This document shows positions 27,178-37,205 of a stretch of 64,000 bases of DNA, in pieces. The position numbers and the translations under genes are program-made. Positions within the stretch are counted from its first letter, which is position 1; the number at the start of each line of letters is the position of its first letter. The notes under the pieces are model-generated. The model saw only the letters and a program-made list of their open reading frames with translations. It did no database searches and was not told the DNA's origin. The stretch comes from Actinoplanes cyaneus (lineage in GTDB: Bacteria; Actinomycetota; Actinomycetes; Mycobacteriales; Micromonosporaceae). Location: contig NZ_BOMH01000007.1 in assembly GCF_016862095.1 (NCBI RefSeq), positions 310,001 through 374,000 on the forward strand, in the 5' to 3' direction.

Positions 27178-29523
27178 GTGTCGCCGCGAGCCGACGACGA
27201 GACACCGCGCCGGGGCACTCCGCCCCGGCGTGGAACGTCTCGTGCCGTTCCCGCCGAGGGGAACGACGAGCCCGAGCGTCCCGAGCGACGCGGTTTCTCC
27301 GGCATCGGGGAGGCCCGGGCCTACACGCCCCGCGGCCGCACGGTGGCCGAGCGGGGACGCACCCCGCGGACCGGGCGCAACGCCGATCCGTTCCGGCCGG
27401 CGCTGCAGGTGGTCGAGGGCGGCGAGGGCCAGCGGGTGCGGCAGCGCGGCGCACGGACGCCGGAGCCGCGGGAGACCGGCCGGGAGCGCGAGCGCCCCGA
27501 GAAGTCCGAGACGCCGAGGCGTGAACCGCAGAAGTCCGAGACGCCCGGGCGTGAACCGCAGAGGCGCGCGACGCCGAGGCGCGAACCGCAGAAGAGGGCC
27601 CGGACCGCGGCGGAGAAGACCGATTCCCGCGTACGCCGGGACGCCGCCCCGCCGCGGGCCGCGTCCTCACGACGTACCCCCGAGCCGGAAGCCCGCCCAC
27701 GTCGGACGGTGAGCGAGAAGTCTCGCCGGGAACCGGCGCGCCGGCCTCGCCCGGTGCCCGCCGAGCCGCCGAAACTGGCGAACAGCACCCGGCGGCTGCG
27801 TCTTGGCACGGTGCTGGCGCTCTCCCTGTTCGTGATGATCGGCGTCCGGCTGGTCGTGCTGCAGGTGGCGACCTCGCCGGCCGAGGCGGCGAGCCTGGTC
27901 AAGCTGCGGGAGAAGCGGCTGAGCACCGTCGAGCTGCCGGCGCCACGGGGCAGCATCATGGACCGTGACGGGGCGATCCTGGCGAACAGCGTCGAGGCGC
28001 GGTACATCTACGCCGACCCGGAGAACGCGAAGCTGCAGAAGAAGATCCCGGAGACGGCCGCGAAACTGGCCCCGCTGCTCGGCGTCGCGCCCTCCGAGCT
28101 GGCCGCGAACATGCAGCGCAAGCAGCAGATCGGCGGCACCTGGCTGAAGTTCCGCTACCTCAAGCGCGGGGTGGACATCTCGGTCGCCGATCAGATCGAG
28201 AAGCTGGACCTGCCGGGCATCTACACGCACAGCGACGAGCGGCGCGACGTGCCGAACCCGGACCTGGCGGCGAACCTGATCGGCTTCACCGGGGACAACC
28301 AGCACGGGCTGGAGGGCCTCGAGGCGCGCTACGACGACCTGCTGCACGGCACCGACGGCAAGCGGGTCTTCGAGACCGGCGCGGGCAATCTCAACGTGCC
28401 GATCGCCGGTGGCTACGAGCAGGAGACCGCGGCCAAGCCGGGCAACTCGCTCAAGCTGACCATCGACCAGTGGGTGCAGTGGAAGGCGCAATCGGTGCTG
28501 AACGCCGAGGCGAAGAAGAACAACGCCACGGTCGCCGGCGCGGTGATCATGGACGCGAAGACCGGTGAGGTGGTCGCCCAGGCCAGCTACCCGGCCTACA
28601 ACGCGGCCAAGGCGCTGGACTTCGACTCCTCGCAGCGGATCGACGTGCCGACCGCGGTGGTCACCGACCCGGGCTCCAGCCACAAGCCGTTCATGATCGG
28701 CGCCGCCCTGCAGGAGGGGCTGATCACCCCGGACTCGGCGGTGGAGGTCGCGCCGGCGATCAAGAAGGGCGACACCCCGTTCAAGGACGGGCACCCGCAG
28801 CCGAAGGGCAGCAAGCTGACCATCGCCGGGATCCTGGCCTACTCGTCGAACGTCGGGACCATCCGGATCGGCGACATGCTCGGCAAGGACCGGATCTACG
28901 AGTACCAGCAGAAGTTCGGGCTCGGCGAGGCGACCGGCGAGGGTATGCCCGGCGAGGCCGGCGGGCTGCTGCTCAAGCCGGCGGACTGGAGCGGCTCGGC
29001 GTACGGCTCGGTGCCGATCGGGCTCAGCGTCTCGGCCACCCTGGTGCAGATGGCGGCGGGCTACGGCGCGATCGCCAACGACGGCGTCTACATCCAGCCG
29101 CACCTGATCCAGTCGACGATCTCGGGAACCGACGGCAAGGTGACCCCGGCTCCCGCGCCGGAGACGCACCGGGTGCTGGACGCGAAGGTCGCCGCGGAAC
29201 TGCGGACGCTGATGGAGGCCGTGGTCGAGGGCGAGGGCACCGGCGTCAAGGCGCAGGTCCCCGGTTACCGGGTGGCCGGCAAGACCGGCACCGGCGGGAT
29301 GGTCGTCGACGGGCAGTACACCAGCCACAACGCCAGCTCGTTCGTGGGCATGGCGCCGGCCGAGAACCCGCGTTACGTCGTCGCCGTCGCGATGGACGTC
29401 GCCAAGGGCACCGGCGGCGAGGTGGCCGCTCCGGCCTTCTCCCAGATGATGTCCTACACCCTCACCCATTACTTAGTGCCACCGTCCACCACGAATCCGC
29501 CGACCCTCAAGATCCATGGATGA
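27178..29523 (+). CDS. ftsI: FtsI, septal peptidoglycan transpeptidase (class B PBP)
   Basis: A 781-residue penicillin-binding protein that cross-links septal peptidoglycan. About 205 basic, Pro/Arg/Glu-rich cytoplasmic residues precede one membrane helix (about 206-230), the PBP dimerisation domain (APRGSIMDRDGAILA) and the transpeptidase domain. The active-site motifs are SxxK at S500 (PGSSHKPF), SxN at S556-N558 (YSSNVG) and KTG at K702. The cytoplasmic part has a 10-residue repeat (KSETPRREPQ-like, three copies). A GTG start follows the ftsL stop by three bases. It should work with FtsW at 34638. Confidence 0.96.
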   Translation: MSPRADDETPRRGTPPRRGTSRAVPAEGNDEPERPERRGFSGIGEARAYTPRGRTVAERGRTPRTGRNADPFRPALQVVEGGEGQRVRQRGARTPEPRETGRERERPEKSETPRREPQKSETPGREPQRRATPRREPQKRARTAAEKTDSRVRRDAAPPRAASSRRTPEPEARPRRTVSEKSRREPARRPRPVPAEPPKLANSTRRLRLGTVLALSLFVMIGVRLVVLQVATSPAEAASLVKLREKRLSTVELPAPRGSIMDRDGAILANSVEARYIYADPENAKLQKKIPETAAKLAPLLGVAPSELAANMQRKQQIGGTWLKFRYLKRGVDISVADQIEKLDLPGIYTHSDERRDVPNPDLAANLIGFTGDNQHGLEGLEARYDDLLHGTDGKRVFETGAGNLNVPIAGGYEQETAAKPGNSLKLTIDQWVQWKAQSVLNAEAKKNNATVAGAVIMDAKTGEVVAQASYPAYNAAKALDFDSSQRIDVPTAVVTDPGSSHKPFMIGAALQEGLITPDSAVEVAPAIKKGDTPFKDGHPQPKGSKLTIAGILAYSSNVGTIRIGDMLGKDRIYEYQQKFGLGEATGEGMPGEAGGLLLKPADWSGSAYGSVPIGLSVSATLVQMAAGYGAIANDGVYIQPHLIQSTISGTDGKVTPAPAPETHRVLDAKVAAELRTLMEAVVEGEGTGVKAQVPGYRVAGKTGTGGMVVDGQYTSHNASSFVGMAPAENPRYVVAVAMDVAKGTGGEVAAPAFSQMMSYTLTHYLVPPSTTNPPTLKIHG

Positions 29524-29566
29524 ACTCAGGTCGCATGGCGTTGACGGGAACCCCCGGAGTACCGGG

Positions 29567-29581
29567 TAGGGTCTGACGCCG
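29567..29581 (+). promoter_or_regulatory. murE: Candidate internal promoter, leaderless murE mRNA
   Basis: TAGGGT at 29567-29572 lies eight bases before the GTG of murE, and no ribosome site is present. TTGACG at 29541 is 20 bases upstream, longer than usual spacing. Confidence 0.4.
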
Positions 29582-31086
29582 TGTCCGGCATTCCACGACC
29601 CGAGACCGTTGCGTCGTTCCCGCTGACGCGGCTCGCTGAGCTGCTCCCGGCAACGCTGCACGGTGATGACATGGACGTCACCGGGGTCACGCACAGTAGT
29701 GGCGCGGTGCGCCCAGGAGACCTTTACGCGGCGCTGCCAGGCGCGAACCGGCACGGTGCCGAGTTCGTCGCCGACGCGGCCAGAGCCGGGGCGGTGGCGG
29801 TGCTGACCAACCCGGACGGGCGTGCGGCAGCGCTCGCCGCCGGGTTGCCGGTGCTCGTCGCCGACGACCCGCGAGCGGTGCTCGGCGCGGCCGCGGCGGC
29901 GATCTACGGCGAGCCCTCGCGGCGGCTCACGATGATCGGCATCACCGGGACGGCGGGGAAGACCTCGACGTCGTACCTGGTGGAGGCGGGTCTGCGAGCG
30001 GCCGGGAGGGTGACCGGGCTGGTCGGCACGGTGGAGACCCGGCTCGGCGACCTCGTCGTGAAGAGCGTCCGGACCACGCCGGAGGCGACCGACCTGCAGG
30101 CGATCCTGGCCTCCGGCGTCGAGCGCGGGGTCTCCGCGGTGGTCATGGAGGTGTCCAGCCACGCCCTGGTGATGGGCCGCGCCGACGGGATCCGCTTCGC
30201 CGCGAGCGGGTACACGAACTTCGGCCAGGACCACCTCGACTTCCACCCGACCTCGGAGGAGTACTTCGCGGCGAAGGCGCGCCTGTTCGACGGGCGTACC
30301 GAGATCGGGGTCCTCAACCATGACGACGCGGCGGTCATGTCGCTGTTCACACCGGGGACCGTGACGTACTCGGCCACCGGGAACAGCGAGGCCACCTGGT
30401 GGGCCTCGCAGGTGCGGCCGTCCGCCTTCGGTCAGCTCTTCACCGCGCACGGCCCGGACGGCGTCACCGTCGAGACCGGCGTCGCGCTGCCCGGCCTGCA
30501 CAACGTCGCCAACGCGCTGCTCGCCATCGCGCTGCTGGTCGCCGTCGGGATCGACCCCGCGACGGCCGGCCGGGGCGTCCGGGAGTGCCGCGGCGTGCCC
30601 GGGCGGCTGGAGCAGGTCGAGGCGGCGGGCGAGGTGCTCGGCGTCGTCGACTACGCGCACAAGCCGAACGCGATCGTCGCCGCTCTGGCCGCGCTCCGCG
30701 AGCTGGCCACCGCCCGCGGCGGGCAGCTGATCTGCGTCCTCGGGGCCGGTGGCGACCGTGACAAGGGCAAGCGCCCGCTGATGGGCGAGGCCGCGGCGCA
30801 GGGCTCCGACCTGGTCATCGTCACCGACGACAACCCCAGGACCGAAGACCCTTCCGCCGTACGGGAGGCGGTGCGCCGCGGTGCCGAAGGTGCGCACACG
30901 GGAGCGAAGGTGGTCGAGGTGGCCGGGCGGCGCGCCGCGATCGACGAGGCGGTCCGGCTGGCCGGCGCCGGTGACGTGATCGCCGTCCTGGGCAAGGGCA
31001 ACGAACAGGGTCAGGAGGTGAACGGCCAGGTGCTGCCGTTCGACGACCGGATCGAGCTGGCCGCGGCGCTGGGGGGTCACCGGTGA
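29581..31086 (+). CDS. murE: UDP-MurNAc-tripeptide synthetase MurE (mDAP-adding)
   Basis: A 501-residue Mur ligase that adds the third residue of the stem peptide to UDP-MurNAc-L-Ala-D-Glu. The N-terminal UMP-binding domain is followed by the P-loop GITGTAGKTSTSY, the carbamylated-Lys region EYFAAKARLF and the C-terminal motif DDNPRTEDP, whose DNPR is diagnostic for meso-diaminopimelate specificity. This agrees with an mDAP cell wall. The GTG at 29581 gives the conserved start. It overlaps murF by four bases. Confidence 0.96.
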   Translation: MSGIPRPETVASFPLTRLAELLPATLHGDDMDVTGVTHSSGAVRPGDLYAALPGANRHGAEFVADAARAGAVAVLTNPDGRAAALAAGLPVLVADDPRAVLGAAAAAIYGEPSRRLTMIGITGTAGKTSTSYLVEAGLRAAGRVTGLVGTVETRLGDLVVKSVRTTPEATDLQAILASGVERGVSAVVMEVSSHALVMGRADGIRFAASGYTNFGQDHLDFHPTSEEYFAAKARLFDGRTEIGVLNHDDAAVMSLFTPGTVTYSATGNSEATWWASQVRPSAFGQLFTAHGPDGVTVETGVALPGLHNVANALLAIALLVAVGIDPATAGRGVRECRGVPGRLEQVEAAGEVLGVVDYAHKPNAIVAALAALRELATARGGQLICVLGAGGDRDKGKRPLMGEAAAQGSDLVIVTDDNPRTEDPSAVREAVRRGAEGAHTGAKVVEVAGRRAAIDEAVRLAGAGDVIAVLGKGNEQGQEVNGQVLPFDDRIELAAALGGHR

Positions 31087-32474
31087 TCCCGCTGACGCTC
31101 GCCGAGATCGCCGCGATCACCGGTGGAAGCCTCGTCAATGCCTTCGGCTCGGAGACGGTCACCGGCGGGGTGGAGTACGACTCCCGCAAGGTCGGCCCGG
31201 GCGGGCTGTTCGTGGCGTTCGCCGGCGAGAAGGCCGACGGGCACGACTTCGGCCCGCAGGTCGTCGCGGCCGGCGCGGCCGGGGTGCTCGGCACCCGCGA
31301 CGCCGGGGTGCCCGGCGTCGTGGTCCAGGACCAGCTGGAGGTGCTCGCCAAGCTCGCCCACGAGGTCCTCGGGCGGCTGCCGGAGCTGACCGTGGTCGGG
31401 CTGACCGGCTCGTCCGGCAAGACCACCACCAAGGATTACATCGGGCAGCTGCTGTCCCGGCTCGGGCCGGCCGTCGCGCCGGCCGGGTCGCTCAACAACG
31501 AGCTGGGCTTCCCGTACACGGTGCTGCAGGCCGACGAGAAGACCCGCTTCCTGGTGCTGGAGATGGGTGCCCGCGGCATCGGCCACATCCGATACCTGAC
31601 CGGCATCGCGCGGCCGTCGATCGGCGTGGTCCTCAACGTGGGTGCCGCCCACCTCGGCGAGTTCGGCTCGGTCGAGGGCACCGCGCTGGCCAAGGGCGAG
31701 CTGGTCGAGGCACTGCCGGCGACCGGGGTGGCCGTGCTGAACGCCGACGATCCACTGGTCTCGGCCATGGCGTCCCGGACCGTCGCGCGGGTGCTGCTCA
31801 CCGGCGAGGCGGACGGCGCCGGGCTGCGCGCCGAGGACGTCGTCGTGGACGCGACGGGGCGGGCATCGTACGTACTGACGGATGGTGTCGATCGGGGGAA
31901 TGTCCGGCTCGGCGTCGCCGGACGGCACCAGGTGGCGAACACTCTCGCCGCCGCGGCGGTCGCCCTGACCGCCGGCATGGCCTTCGACGAGGTCGTCACC
32001 GCGCTCGGCGAGGTGGGCATCGTCTCCGGCCGGCGGATGGACGTGTTCGAGCGGGCAGACGGCGTGACCGTCGTCGACGACTCCTACAACGCCAATCCGT
32101 CCTCGACCGCGGCGGCCCTGCACGCGCTCGCCGCGATGGGCGCCGGCCGGCGCACCACCGCCGTGCTCGGGTACATGGCCGAGCTCGGTGAGCACGAGGT
32201 GTCCGGGCACGCCGAGGTGGGCCGGCTCGCCGCCGAGCTCGGCGTGGACCGGCTGATCGCGGTGGCGGAGAACGCCCGGCCGATCCTGGACGGCGCCGCG
32301 GAGGTGGGCGGCTGGAGGGGCACCGCCCGGTTCGCCGCCGACCAGGCCGCCGCGATCGAGATTCTCCAGAACGACCTGCGCGCCGACGACGTCGTGCTGG
32401 TCAAGGGTTCCCGGTACCGCACATGGGACGTCGCCGACTGGCTGCGGCGTTCCGAGGAGGTTCAGCCCACGTGA
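31083..32474 (+). CDS. murF: UDP-MurNAc-pentapeptide synthetase MurF
   Basis: A 463-residue Mur ligase that adds D-Ala-D-Ala to the UDP-MurNAc tripeptide. The N-terminal domain includes [15 protein letters not shown], the P-loop is [25 protein letters not shown] binds the nucleotide precursor, and [10 protein letters not shown] is a MurF signature. The GTG overlaps the murE stop, and its own stop overlaps the mraY start, so the three genes are translationally coupled. Confidence 0.96.
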   Translation: MIPLTLAEIAAITGGSLVNAFGSETVTGGVEYDSRKVGPGGLFVAFAGEKADGHDFGPQVVAAGAAGVLGTRDAGVPGVVVQDQLEVLAKLAHEVLGRLPELTVVGLTGSSGKTTTKDYIGQLLSRLGPAVAPAGSLNNELGFPYTVLQADEKTRFLVLEMGARGIGHIRYLTGIARPSIGVVLNVGAAHLGEFGSVEGTALAKGELVEALPATGVAVLNADDPLVSAMASRTVARVLLTGEADGAGLRAEDVVVDATGRASYVLTDGVDRGNVRLGVAGRHQVANTLAAAAVALTAGMAFDEVVTALGEVGIVSGRRMDVFERADGVTVVDDSYNANPSSTAAALHALAAMGAGRRTTAVLGYMAELGEHEVSGHAEVGRLAAELGVDRLIAVAENARPILDGAAEVGGWRGTARFAADQAAAIEILQNDLRADDVVLVKGSRYRTWDVADWLRRSEEVQPT

Positions 32475-33586
32475 GGGCAGTCATCGTCGCGGCCGCGGTC
32501 GCCTTTCTCATCTCGCTCTTCGGCACCCCCCTCGCCATCAAGGTCTTCTCGGCGTTGAAGGCCGGGCAGCCGATCCGGACCATCGGCCCGCAGACCCACC
32601 TGGGCAAGCGCGGCACCCCCACGATGGGTGGCGTGGCGTTCATCCTGGCCACGGTCTTCGCGTACGTGGCGGGGCACCTCGCCCTCACCACGCTCCCCGA
32701 GCGGCAGATCGCCCAGGAGCGGCCCACCATGACCGCCCTGGTCCTGCTCGGGCTGCTGGTGTTCTGCGGCGCGGTCGGCTTCATGGACGACTTCCTCAAG
32801 ATCCGCAAGCGCAACTCCGACGGCCTCAGCGCCAAGGGCAAACTGCTCGGCCAGCTGATCGTCGGCACCGCGTTCGGCATCGCCGCGCTCTACTTCCCCA
32901 GCACCAACGGCCAGACCGTGGCCAGCGAGAAGATCTCCTTCATCCGGGACGTGAGCTGGCTCGACGTCGGCAAGGTCGGCGCAGTCATGGTCTTCGTCTT
33001 CGTGATCATGGCGATGTCGAACGGCGTGAACCTGACCGACGGGCTCGACGGCCTGGCGACCGGCTCGTCGATCCTGGTGCTCGGGGCGTACTCGCTGATC
33101 GGCTTCTGGCAGTACCGGCACTGGTGCGGCGACAACGACTACCGGCTCACCAACGAACTCACCCAGGCGCACTGTTACCAGGTGCGGGACCCGCTGGAGG
33201 TGGCCCTGATCGCGGCTGCCGCGGCGGCCGCTCTGGTCGGCTTCCTGTGGTGGAACACGAACCCGGCGCGGATCTTCATGGGGGACACCGGGGCGCTCGG
33301 GCTGGGCGGCCTGATCGGTGGCCTCGCGGTGGCCACCCGGACGACGCTGCTGTCGGTGATCATCGGTGGCCTGTTCGTGATCATCACGATGTCGGTGGTG
33401 ATCCAGATCATCTCCTTCAAGACGACCGGGAAGCGGGTCTTCCGGATGTCGCCGCTCCAGCACCACTTCGAGCTGGCGGGGTGGTCGGAGGTCAACATCG
33501 TGGTCCGGTTCTGGATCATCGCGGGGATCTGCTGCGCGATCGGTCTCGGGCTGTTCTACTCCGACCATCTGGCGGTCATGGGGTAA
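32471..33586 (+). CDS. mraY: Phospho-MurNAc-pentapeptide transferase MraY
   Basis: A 371-residue polytopic membrane enzyme that transfers phospho-MurNAc-pentapeptide to undecaprenyl phosphate, forming lipid I. Conserved blocks are [17 protein letters not shown] (catalytic Asp pair), [15 protein letters not shown] and [11 protein letters not shown]; the final PLQHHFEL is also typical. The GTG at 32471 overlaps the murF stop by four bases; the frame continues upstream inside murF without similarity. A strong terminator follows and murD, the usual next gene, is absent. Confidence 0.96.
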   Translation: MRAVIVAAAVAFLISLFGTPLAIKVFSALKAGQPIRTIGPQTHLGKRGTPTMGGVAFILATVFAYVAGHLALTTLPERQIAQERPTMTALVLLGLLVFCGAVGFMDDFLKIRKRNSDGLSAKGKLLGQLIVGTAFGIAALYFPSTNGQTVASEKISFIRDVSWLDVGKVGAVMVFVFVIMAMSNGVNLTDGLDGLATGSSILVLGAYSLIGFWQYRHWCGDNDYRLTNELTQAHCYQVRDPLEVALIAAAAAAALVGFLWWNTNPARIFMGDTGALGLGGLIGGLAVATRTTLLSVIIGGLFVIITMSVVIQIISFKTTGKRVFRMSPLQHHFELAGWSEVNIVVRFWIIAGICCAIGLGLFYSDHLAVMG

Positions 33587-33606
33587 TCGGGCCCGCTGGG
33601 TCTCCC

Positions 33607-33640
33607 GAGGGGGTTGTCGCCGATCGGTGACGGCCCCCTC
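33607..33640 (+). terminator. Strong terminator after mraY
   Basis: GAGGGGG and CCCCCTC enclose a second stem (GTCGCCG/CGGTGAC with one G-U pair), giving a 34-base hairpin followed by TTCGG. It implies that transcription from the murE-murF-mraY side largely ends here. Confidence 0.75.
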
Positions 33641-33809
33641 TTCGGCATGCCTCGATATTTGCGCCGGATTGTCCGAGTTGTACCTAGGCTGAGGGCGGCC
33701 CGCCAAAACGCGCGGTGAGCTCACTCCGCCGACGTGCCACCCGGCCCGTCCCGCGTGCGGCCGCCGCCCCCGGGCCGACGATCCCGAGATCCGTGAGGAT
33801 GGAACAACA

Positions 33810-34514
33810 ATGAGGACACGTCTCCTGATCACCACGGTCGGAACGGTGGGGGTGGTGCTGACAGCAAGCGCCTCCCTCGCCGCAGGCTCCGGCCGGACGG
33901 CCTCGCCCGCAGTGGCCACGGCCGCGCCGGCGGCCTACAAGGTGTGTGTGACCAAGAAGTCCGGCGCGGTGCGCTGGGTGTCGTCCACCACGACGAAGTG
34001 CCGCTCCGGGGAATCGCTCTACACCTGGAACCAGGCCGGTCCCGCCGGGCCCAAGGGCGCCCCCGGCCCGGCCGGGCACGCCGGTGCGCCCGGCCCGGCC
34101 GGACCGCCCGGACCCGCCGGATCACCCGGGCCCGCAGGATCGCCAGGGCCGGCCGGTTCGACCGGGCCCCGGGGCTTCCAGGGCGCGGCCGGCCCGGCTG
34201 GTCCCGCCGGTGCTACTGGTCCGGCTGGTGCTACTGGTCCGGCCGGTGCTACTGGTCCCGCCGGTGCTGCTGGGGCAGCCGGTACATCGCCGACTCTTTC
34301 GTCGGTGTCCGACACAGCGGCGATGGGTGCCACCACCAAGCTGGTGAGCTGCGGCCCAGGGAAGACTGCCATCGCCGGCCTCTACAGCATCCGTGCCGGG
34401 GAGACTGCGACGATGGGCGGCTCCGGAAGCACGCAGACCTGGACCTACACCTTCGGTGGCGGCTTGAGCGACGCCTCCGGGGCGGATCTGACGGTCATCT
34501 GCTCGACCCCGTAG
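33810..34514 (+). CDS. Exported collagen-like protein inside the dcw cluster
   Basis: A 234-residue protein with a signal peptide (to about residue 25), a short region with two cysteines ([17 protein letters not shown], then [12 protein letters not shown]), 27 uninterrupted Gly-X-Y triplets (residues 77-157) rich in Pro and Ala, and a 77-residue C-terminal domain with two more cysteines. The triplets predict a collagen-like triple helix on the outside of the cell; the C-terminal domain is not recognised. It lies between two terminators, where murD is normally found. The triplet region uses GCT, ACT and GGT codons uncommon in its neighbours and is encoded by 18-bp tandem repeats near 34201-34265, pointing to recent expansion. 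Function unknown. Confidence 0.85.
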   Translation: MRTRLLITTVGTVGVVLTASASLAAGSGRTASPAVATAAPAAYKVCVTKKSGAVRWVSSTTTKCRSGESLYTWNQAGPAGPKGAPGPAGHAGAPGPAGPPGPAGSPGPAGSPGPAGSTGPRGFQGAAGPAGPAGATGPAGATGPAGATGPAGAAGAAGTSPTLSSVSDTAAMGATTKLVSCGPGKTAIAGLYSIRAGETATMGGSGSTQTWTYTFGGGLSDASGADLTVICSTP

Positions 34515-34531
34515 AGATCGTGCTCACGGGT

Positions 34532-34554
34532 CGGTGGGTGAATTCCGCCCACCG
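34532..34554 (+). terminator. Terminator after the collagen-like gene
   Basis: CGGTGGG, a 9-base loop and CCCACCG form a 7-bp stem beginning 17 bases after the stop codon. There is no T run. Confidence 0.55.
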
Positions 34555-34637
34555 GCCGTGGTGCACGCGACAAACCTCGTTGCGACACGCCATCGACGTA
34601 CGCGTCGGTGGCGTGATCGTCGGACGATGATGGGGAG

Positions 34638-36017
34638 ATGGCGGACGACCGTAATCAGACGGCCCGCCCGTCACTGAGCCGGCAGTTGCTGCCCGCCGTG
34701 CACGGGCTGCTGGCCCGCCCCCTCTCGTCCTACTACCTGCTGATCGCCAGCGCCGGCCTGCTCCTGCTGATCGGCCTCACCATGGTCTTCTCGGCGACCA
34801 GCGTGAAGGCCTACGCCGCGAACGGCAACGCGTTCTCCGCGATCTCCAGCCAGGCCGTGTACGCCCTGCTCGGCCTGATCGCCTTCTGGATCTGCCAGCG
34901 CCTGCCGGCGCTCACCCTGCGCGCCCTCGGCAAGTACGTGCTGGGCGGGGCCGTCGTGCTGCTCGCGTTCCAGAACCTGGTCGTCATGATCAAGCACATC
35001 GACGTGGCGCACCCGGTCGCGAAGGTCGGCCCGGTCTCGGTGAGCCTGCTCTCGCTGGCCATGGGCGGCGTCAGTGTCCAGCCGTCGGAGCTGGCGAAGC
35101 TCGGCATGGTCCTGTGGGGCGCCGACGTGATCGCGCGCAAGGGCGTGTCCCTGGGCCACTGGAAAGAGCTGGCGATGCCGCTGTTCCCGGTGATCGGCCT
35201 GCTCTTCGTCCTGGTCGGCTACAACGACGTGGGCACCATGCTGGTCCTGCTGGCGCTGATCGTCGGCCTGCTCTGGGCCGCCGGGGTGCGGCTGCGGGTG
35301 TTCGGCGCGCTCGGCGTGCTCGGCCTGACCGGTGTCGGCCTGCTGATCGCGGCGGCGTCGCGCGGCGCCGGGTCGGGCGCCGAGGGCGCGGAGAACTATC
35401 GGGTCGCCCGGCTCACCGCGTTCCTCACCCCGCTCGACAAGTGTGACTTGAGCGACGTCTGCTACCAGTTGATCCAGGGCCGCTCGGCGATCTTCGAGGG
35501 CGGCTGGTTCGGTGTCGGCCTGGGCAAGGGCGCGCTGAAGTGGGGCTGGGTCCCGGAGGCGGAGAACGACTTCATCTACGCCATCGTCGCCGAGGAGCTC
35601 GGCGTGGTCGGCTGCTCGGTCGTGCTGGCGCTCTTCTCGGTGCTGGCGTTCACCGGGTTCCGGATCGCCCGCCGCTCGGCCGACCCGTTCCGCCGGCTGG
35701 CGGCCGCCGCGATCACCACCTGGCTGGTCGCCCAGGCCGTGATCAACATGGGCGGGGTGGTCGGCCTGCTGCCCATCACCGGCCTTCCGCTACCGTTCAT
35801 CTCCGCAGGTGGCAGTGCTCTCATCGTGGCCATGGCGGCGATCGGGATGCTGGCCTCGTTCGCCCGTGCTGAGCCGGATGCGGCCCGTGCCCTGAACGCC
35901 CGTCCGACGCCTCGATGGGTGCGACTAGTCTGGGCCCCGCTGCCGCCGGTTCCCCCGCCGCGGCGTCCGGGACAGCCGCGTGAGGCGCCGGTAAGCGCGG
36001 GGAAGGATCGTCGTTAG
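34638..36017 (+). CDS. ftsW: FtsW, septal peptidoglycan polymerase (SEDS)
   Basis: A 459-residue SEDS-family membrane protein with about ten helices that polymerises lipid II at the septum together with FtsI. Conserved features are VQPSELAKLGMVLWGAD, the extracellular loop before QGRSAIFEGGWFGVGLGKG, PEAENDFIYAIVAEELG, and the final GLLPITGLPLPFISAGGSA. The C-terminal cytoplasmic tail is Pro/Arg rich. The ATG at 34638 gives a conventional N-terminal cytoplasmic segment. The gene starts a second block of the cluster after the collagen-like gene, so it should have its own promoter within 34555-34637, though none is obvious. Confidence 0.95.
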   Translation: MADDRNQTARPSLSRQLLPAVHGLLARPLSSYYLLIASAGLLLLIGLTMVFSATSVKAYAANGNAFSAISSQAVYALLGLIAFWICQRLPALTLRALGKYVLGGAVVLLAFQNLVVMIKHIDVAHPVAKVGPVSVSLLSLAMGGVSVQPSELAKLGMVLWGADVIARKGVSLGHWKELAMPLFPVIGLLFVLVGYNDVGTMLVLLALIVGLLWAAGVRLRVFGALGVLGLTGVGLLIAAASRGAGSGAEGAENYRVARLTAFLTPLDKCDLSDVCYQLIQGRSAIFEGGWFGVGLGKGALKWGWVPEAENDFIYAIVAEELGVVGCSVVLALFSVLAFTGFRIARRSADPFRRLAAAAITTWLVAQAVINMGGVVGLLPITGLPLPFISAGGSALIVAMAAIGMLASFARAEPDAARALNARPTPRWVRLVWAPLPPVPPPRRPGQPREAPVSAGKDRR

Positions 36018-36067
36018 TCCGCTTCGCCAGTGGCGGGCGGGGCGGTCGGATGGGAGAGGAGAAGGTG

Positions 36068-37174
36068 ATGGTGCAGCTGCGGTCGGTCGTGCTCGCCGGG
36101 GGAGGCACCGGTGGACACATCTATCCGCTGCTGGCTTTCGCCGATGCCTTACGCCGGCACTTCCCGCAGATTCGGATCACCACGCTGGGCAGCCCGAAGG
36201 GCATGGAGAACCAGCTGATCCCGGCGGCCGGCTACGACTTGCGGGTGATCCCGGCGTTCCAGCTGCCCCGCTCGCTGAACCTGGATCTGCTGCGCACCCC
36301 GGACCGGATGTACAAGTCCACCCACGCGGCCGGCGAGGTCATCGACGAGGTCGGCGCCGAGGTGGTGGTGGGGTTCGGCGGTTACGTGTCGGTCCCGGCC
36401 TACCTGGCGGCCTGGCGCCGCGAGATGCCGATCGTCGTGCACGAGGTGAACGTGCCGCCGGGCGTGGCGAACCGGATGGGCATGAAGTTCACCAAGCGGG
36501 TCGCCGTCGGTTTCCCGCACCAGCTGGAGCAGGCCGAGTCGCTGCGCAACGCGCGCCTGGTCGGTGTCCCGCTGCGCACCGGGATCACGCAGATGGACCG
36601 GCCGGCGCTGCGCCCGCAGGCGCTCTACCACTTCGGGCTGCGGCCGGACCTGCCGGTGCTGTTCGTCTCCGGCGGCTCGTCGGGCGCGCGCACGATCAAC
36701 CTGGCGGTGGCCGCGGCGGCCAAGCGGCTGGCGCACGCCGGCATCCAGGTGCTGCACGTGCAGGGCGGGCGCAACGACCCGTTCGAGGTGCCGAACGACC
36801 TGCCGGTGCCCTATGTCGTCGTGCCCTACCTGTCGGACATGCAGCTCGGTTACGCTGCCGCCGACCTGATGCTGTGCCGCGGCGGGGCGATCACGGTGGC
36901 CGAGACGACGGCGCTCGGCATGCCCGCGATCTACGTGCCGTACCCGTTCAGCAACCAGGAGCAGCGCCGCAACGCGATCCCGGTGGTCGAGGCGGGCGGC
37001 GGCATGCTGGTCGACAACAGCGAGCTGACCCCGGAGTGGATCGAGCGGAACATCATCCCGCTGGCCCGCGACCGGCAGCGGCTGGCCACGATGGGTCACG
37101 CCGCCGCGGGCTACGGCCGGCGCGACGGCGACGAGCAGCTGCTCCGTTTCGTTCTGGAGGCGGTGGACCGGTGA
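36068..37174 (+). CDS. murG: Lipid II synthase MurG
   Basis: A 368-residue GT-B glycosyltransferase that adds GlcNAc to lipid I on the inner membrane face. The N-terminal GGGTGGHIYPLLAFADAL, the membrane-proximal GFGGYVSVP, HEVNVPPGVANRMG, FVSGGSSGARTIN and the UDP-GlcNAc site CRGGAITVAETTALGMPAIYV (20+ residues; here only located, about 275-295) are all present. The ATG at 36068 is preferred because GGAGAGGAGAAGG lies immediately upstream; the ATG at 36050 would put that site inside the gene. Confidence 0.95.
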   Translation: MVQLRSVVLAGGGTGGHIYPLLAFADALRRHFPQIRITTLGSPKGMENQLIPAAGYDLRVIPAFQLPRSLNLDLLRTPDRMYKSTHAAGEVIDEVGAEVVVGFGGYVSVPAYLAAWRREMPIVVHEVNVPPGVANRMGMKFTKRVAVGFPHQLEQAESLRNARLVGVPLRTGITQMDRPALRPQALYHFGLRPDLPVLFVSGGSSGARTINLAVAAAAKRLAHAGIQVLHVQGGRNDPFEVPNDLPVPYVVVPYLSDMQLGYAAADLMLCRGGAITVAETTALGMPAIYVPYPFSNQEQRRNAIPVVEAGGGMLVDNSELTPEWIERNIIPLARDRQRLATMGHAAAGYGRRDGDEQLLRFVLEAVDR

Positions 37175-37205
37175 ATTTCTTCCAGCCAGTGACTGAGGGA
37201 GCTTT

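Noticed and set aside
33810..34514. Collagen-like gene as a phage tail-fibre remnant
   Set aside because: Gly-X-Y stretches occur in phage fibres, but this protein has a signal peptide and no phage gene is near, so an exported bacterial protein is the better reading.
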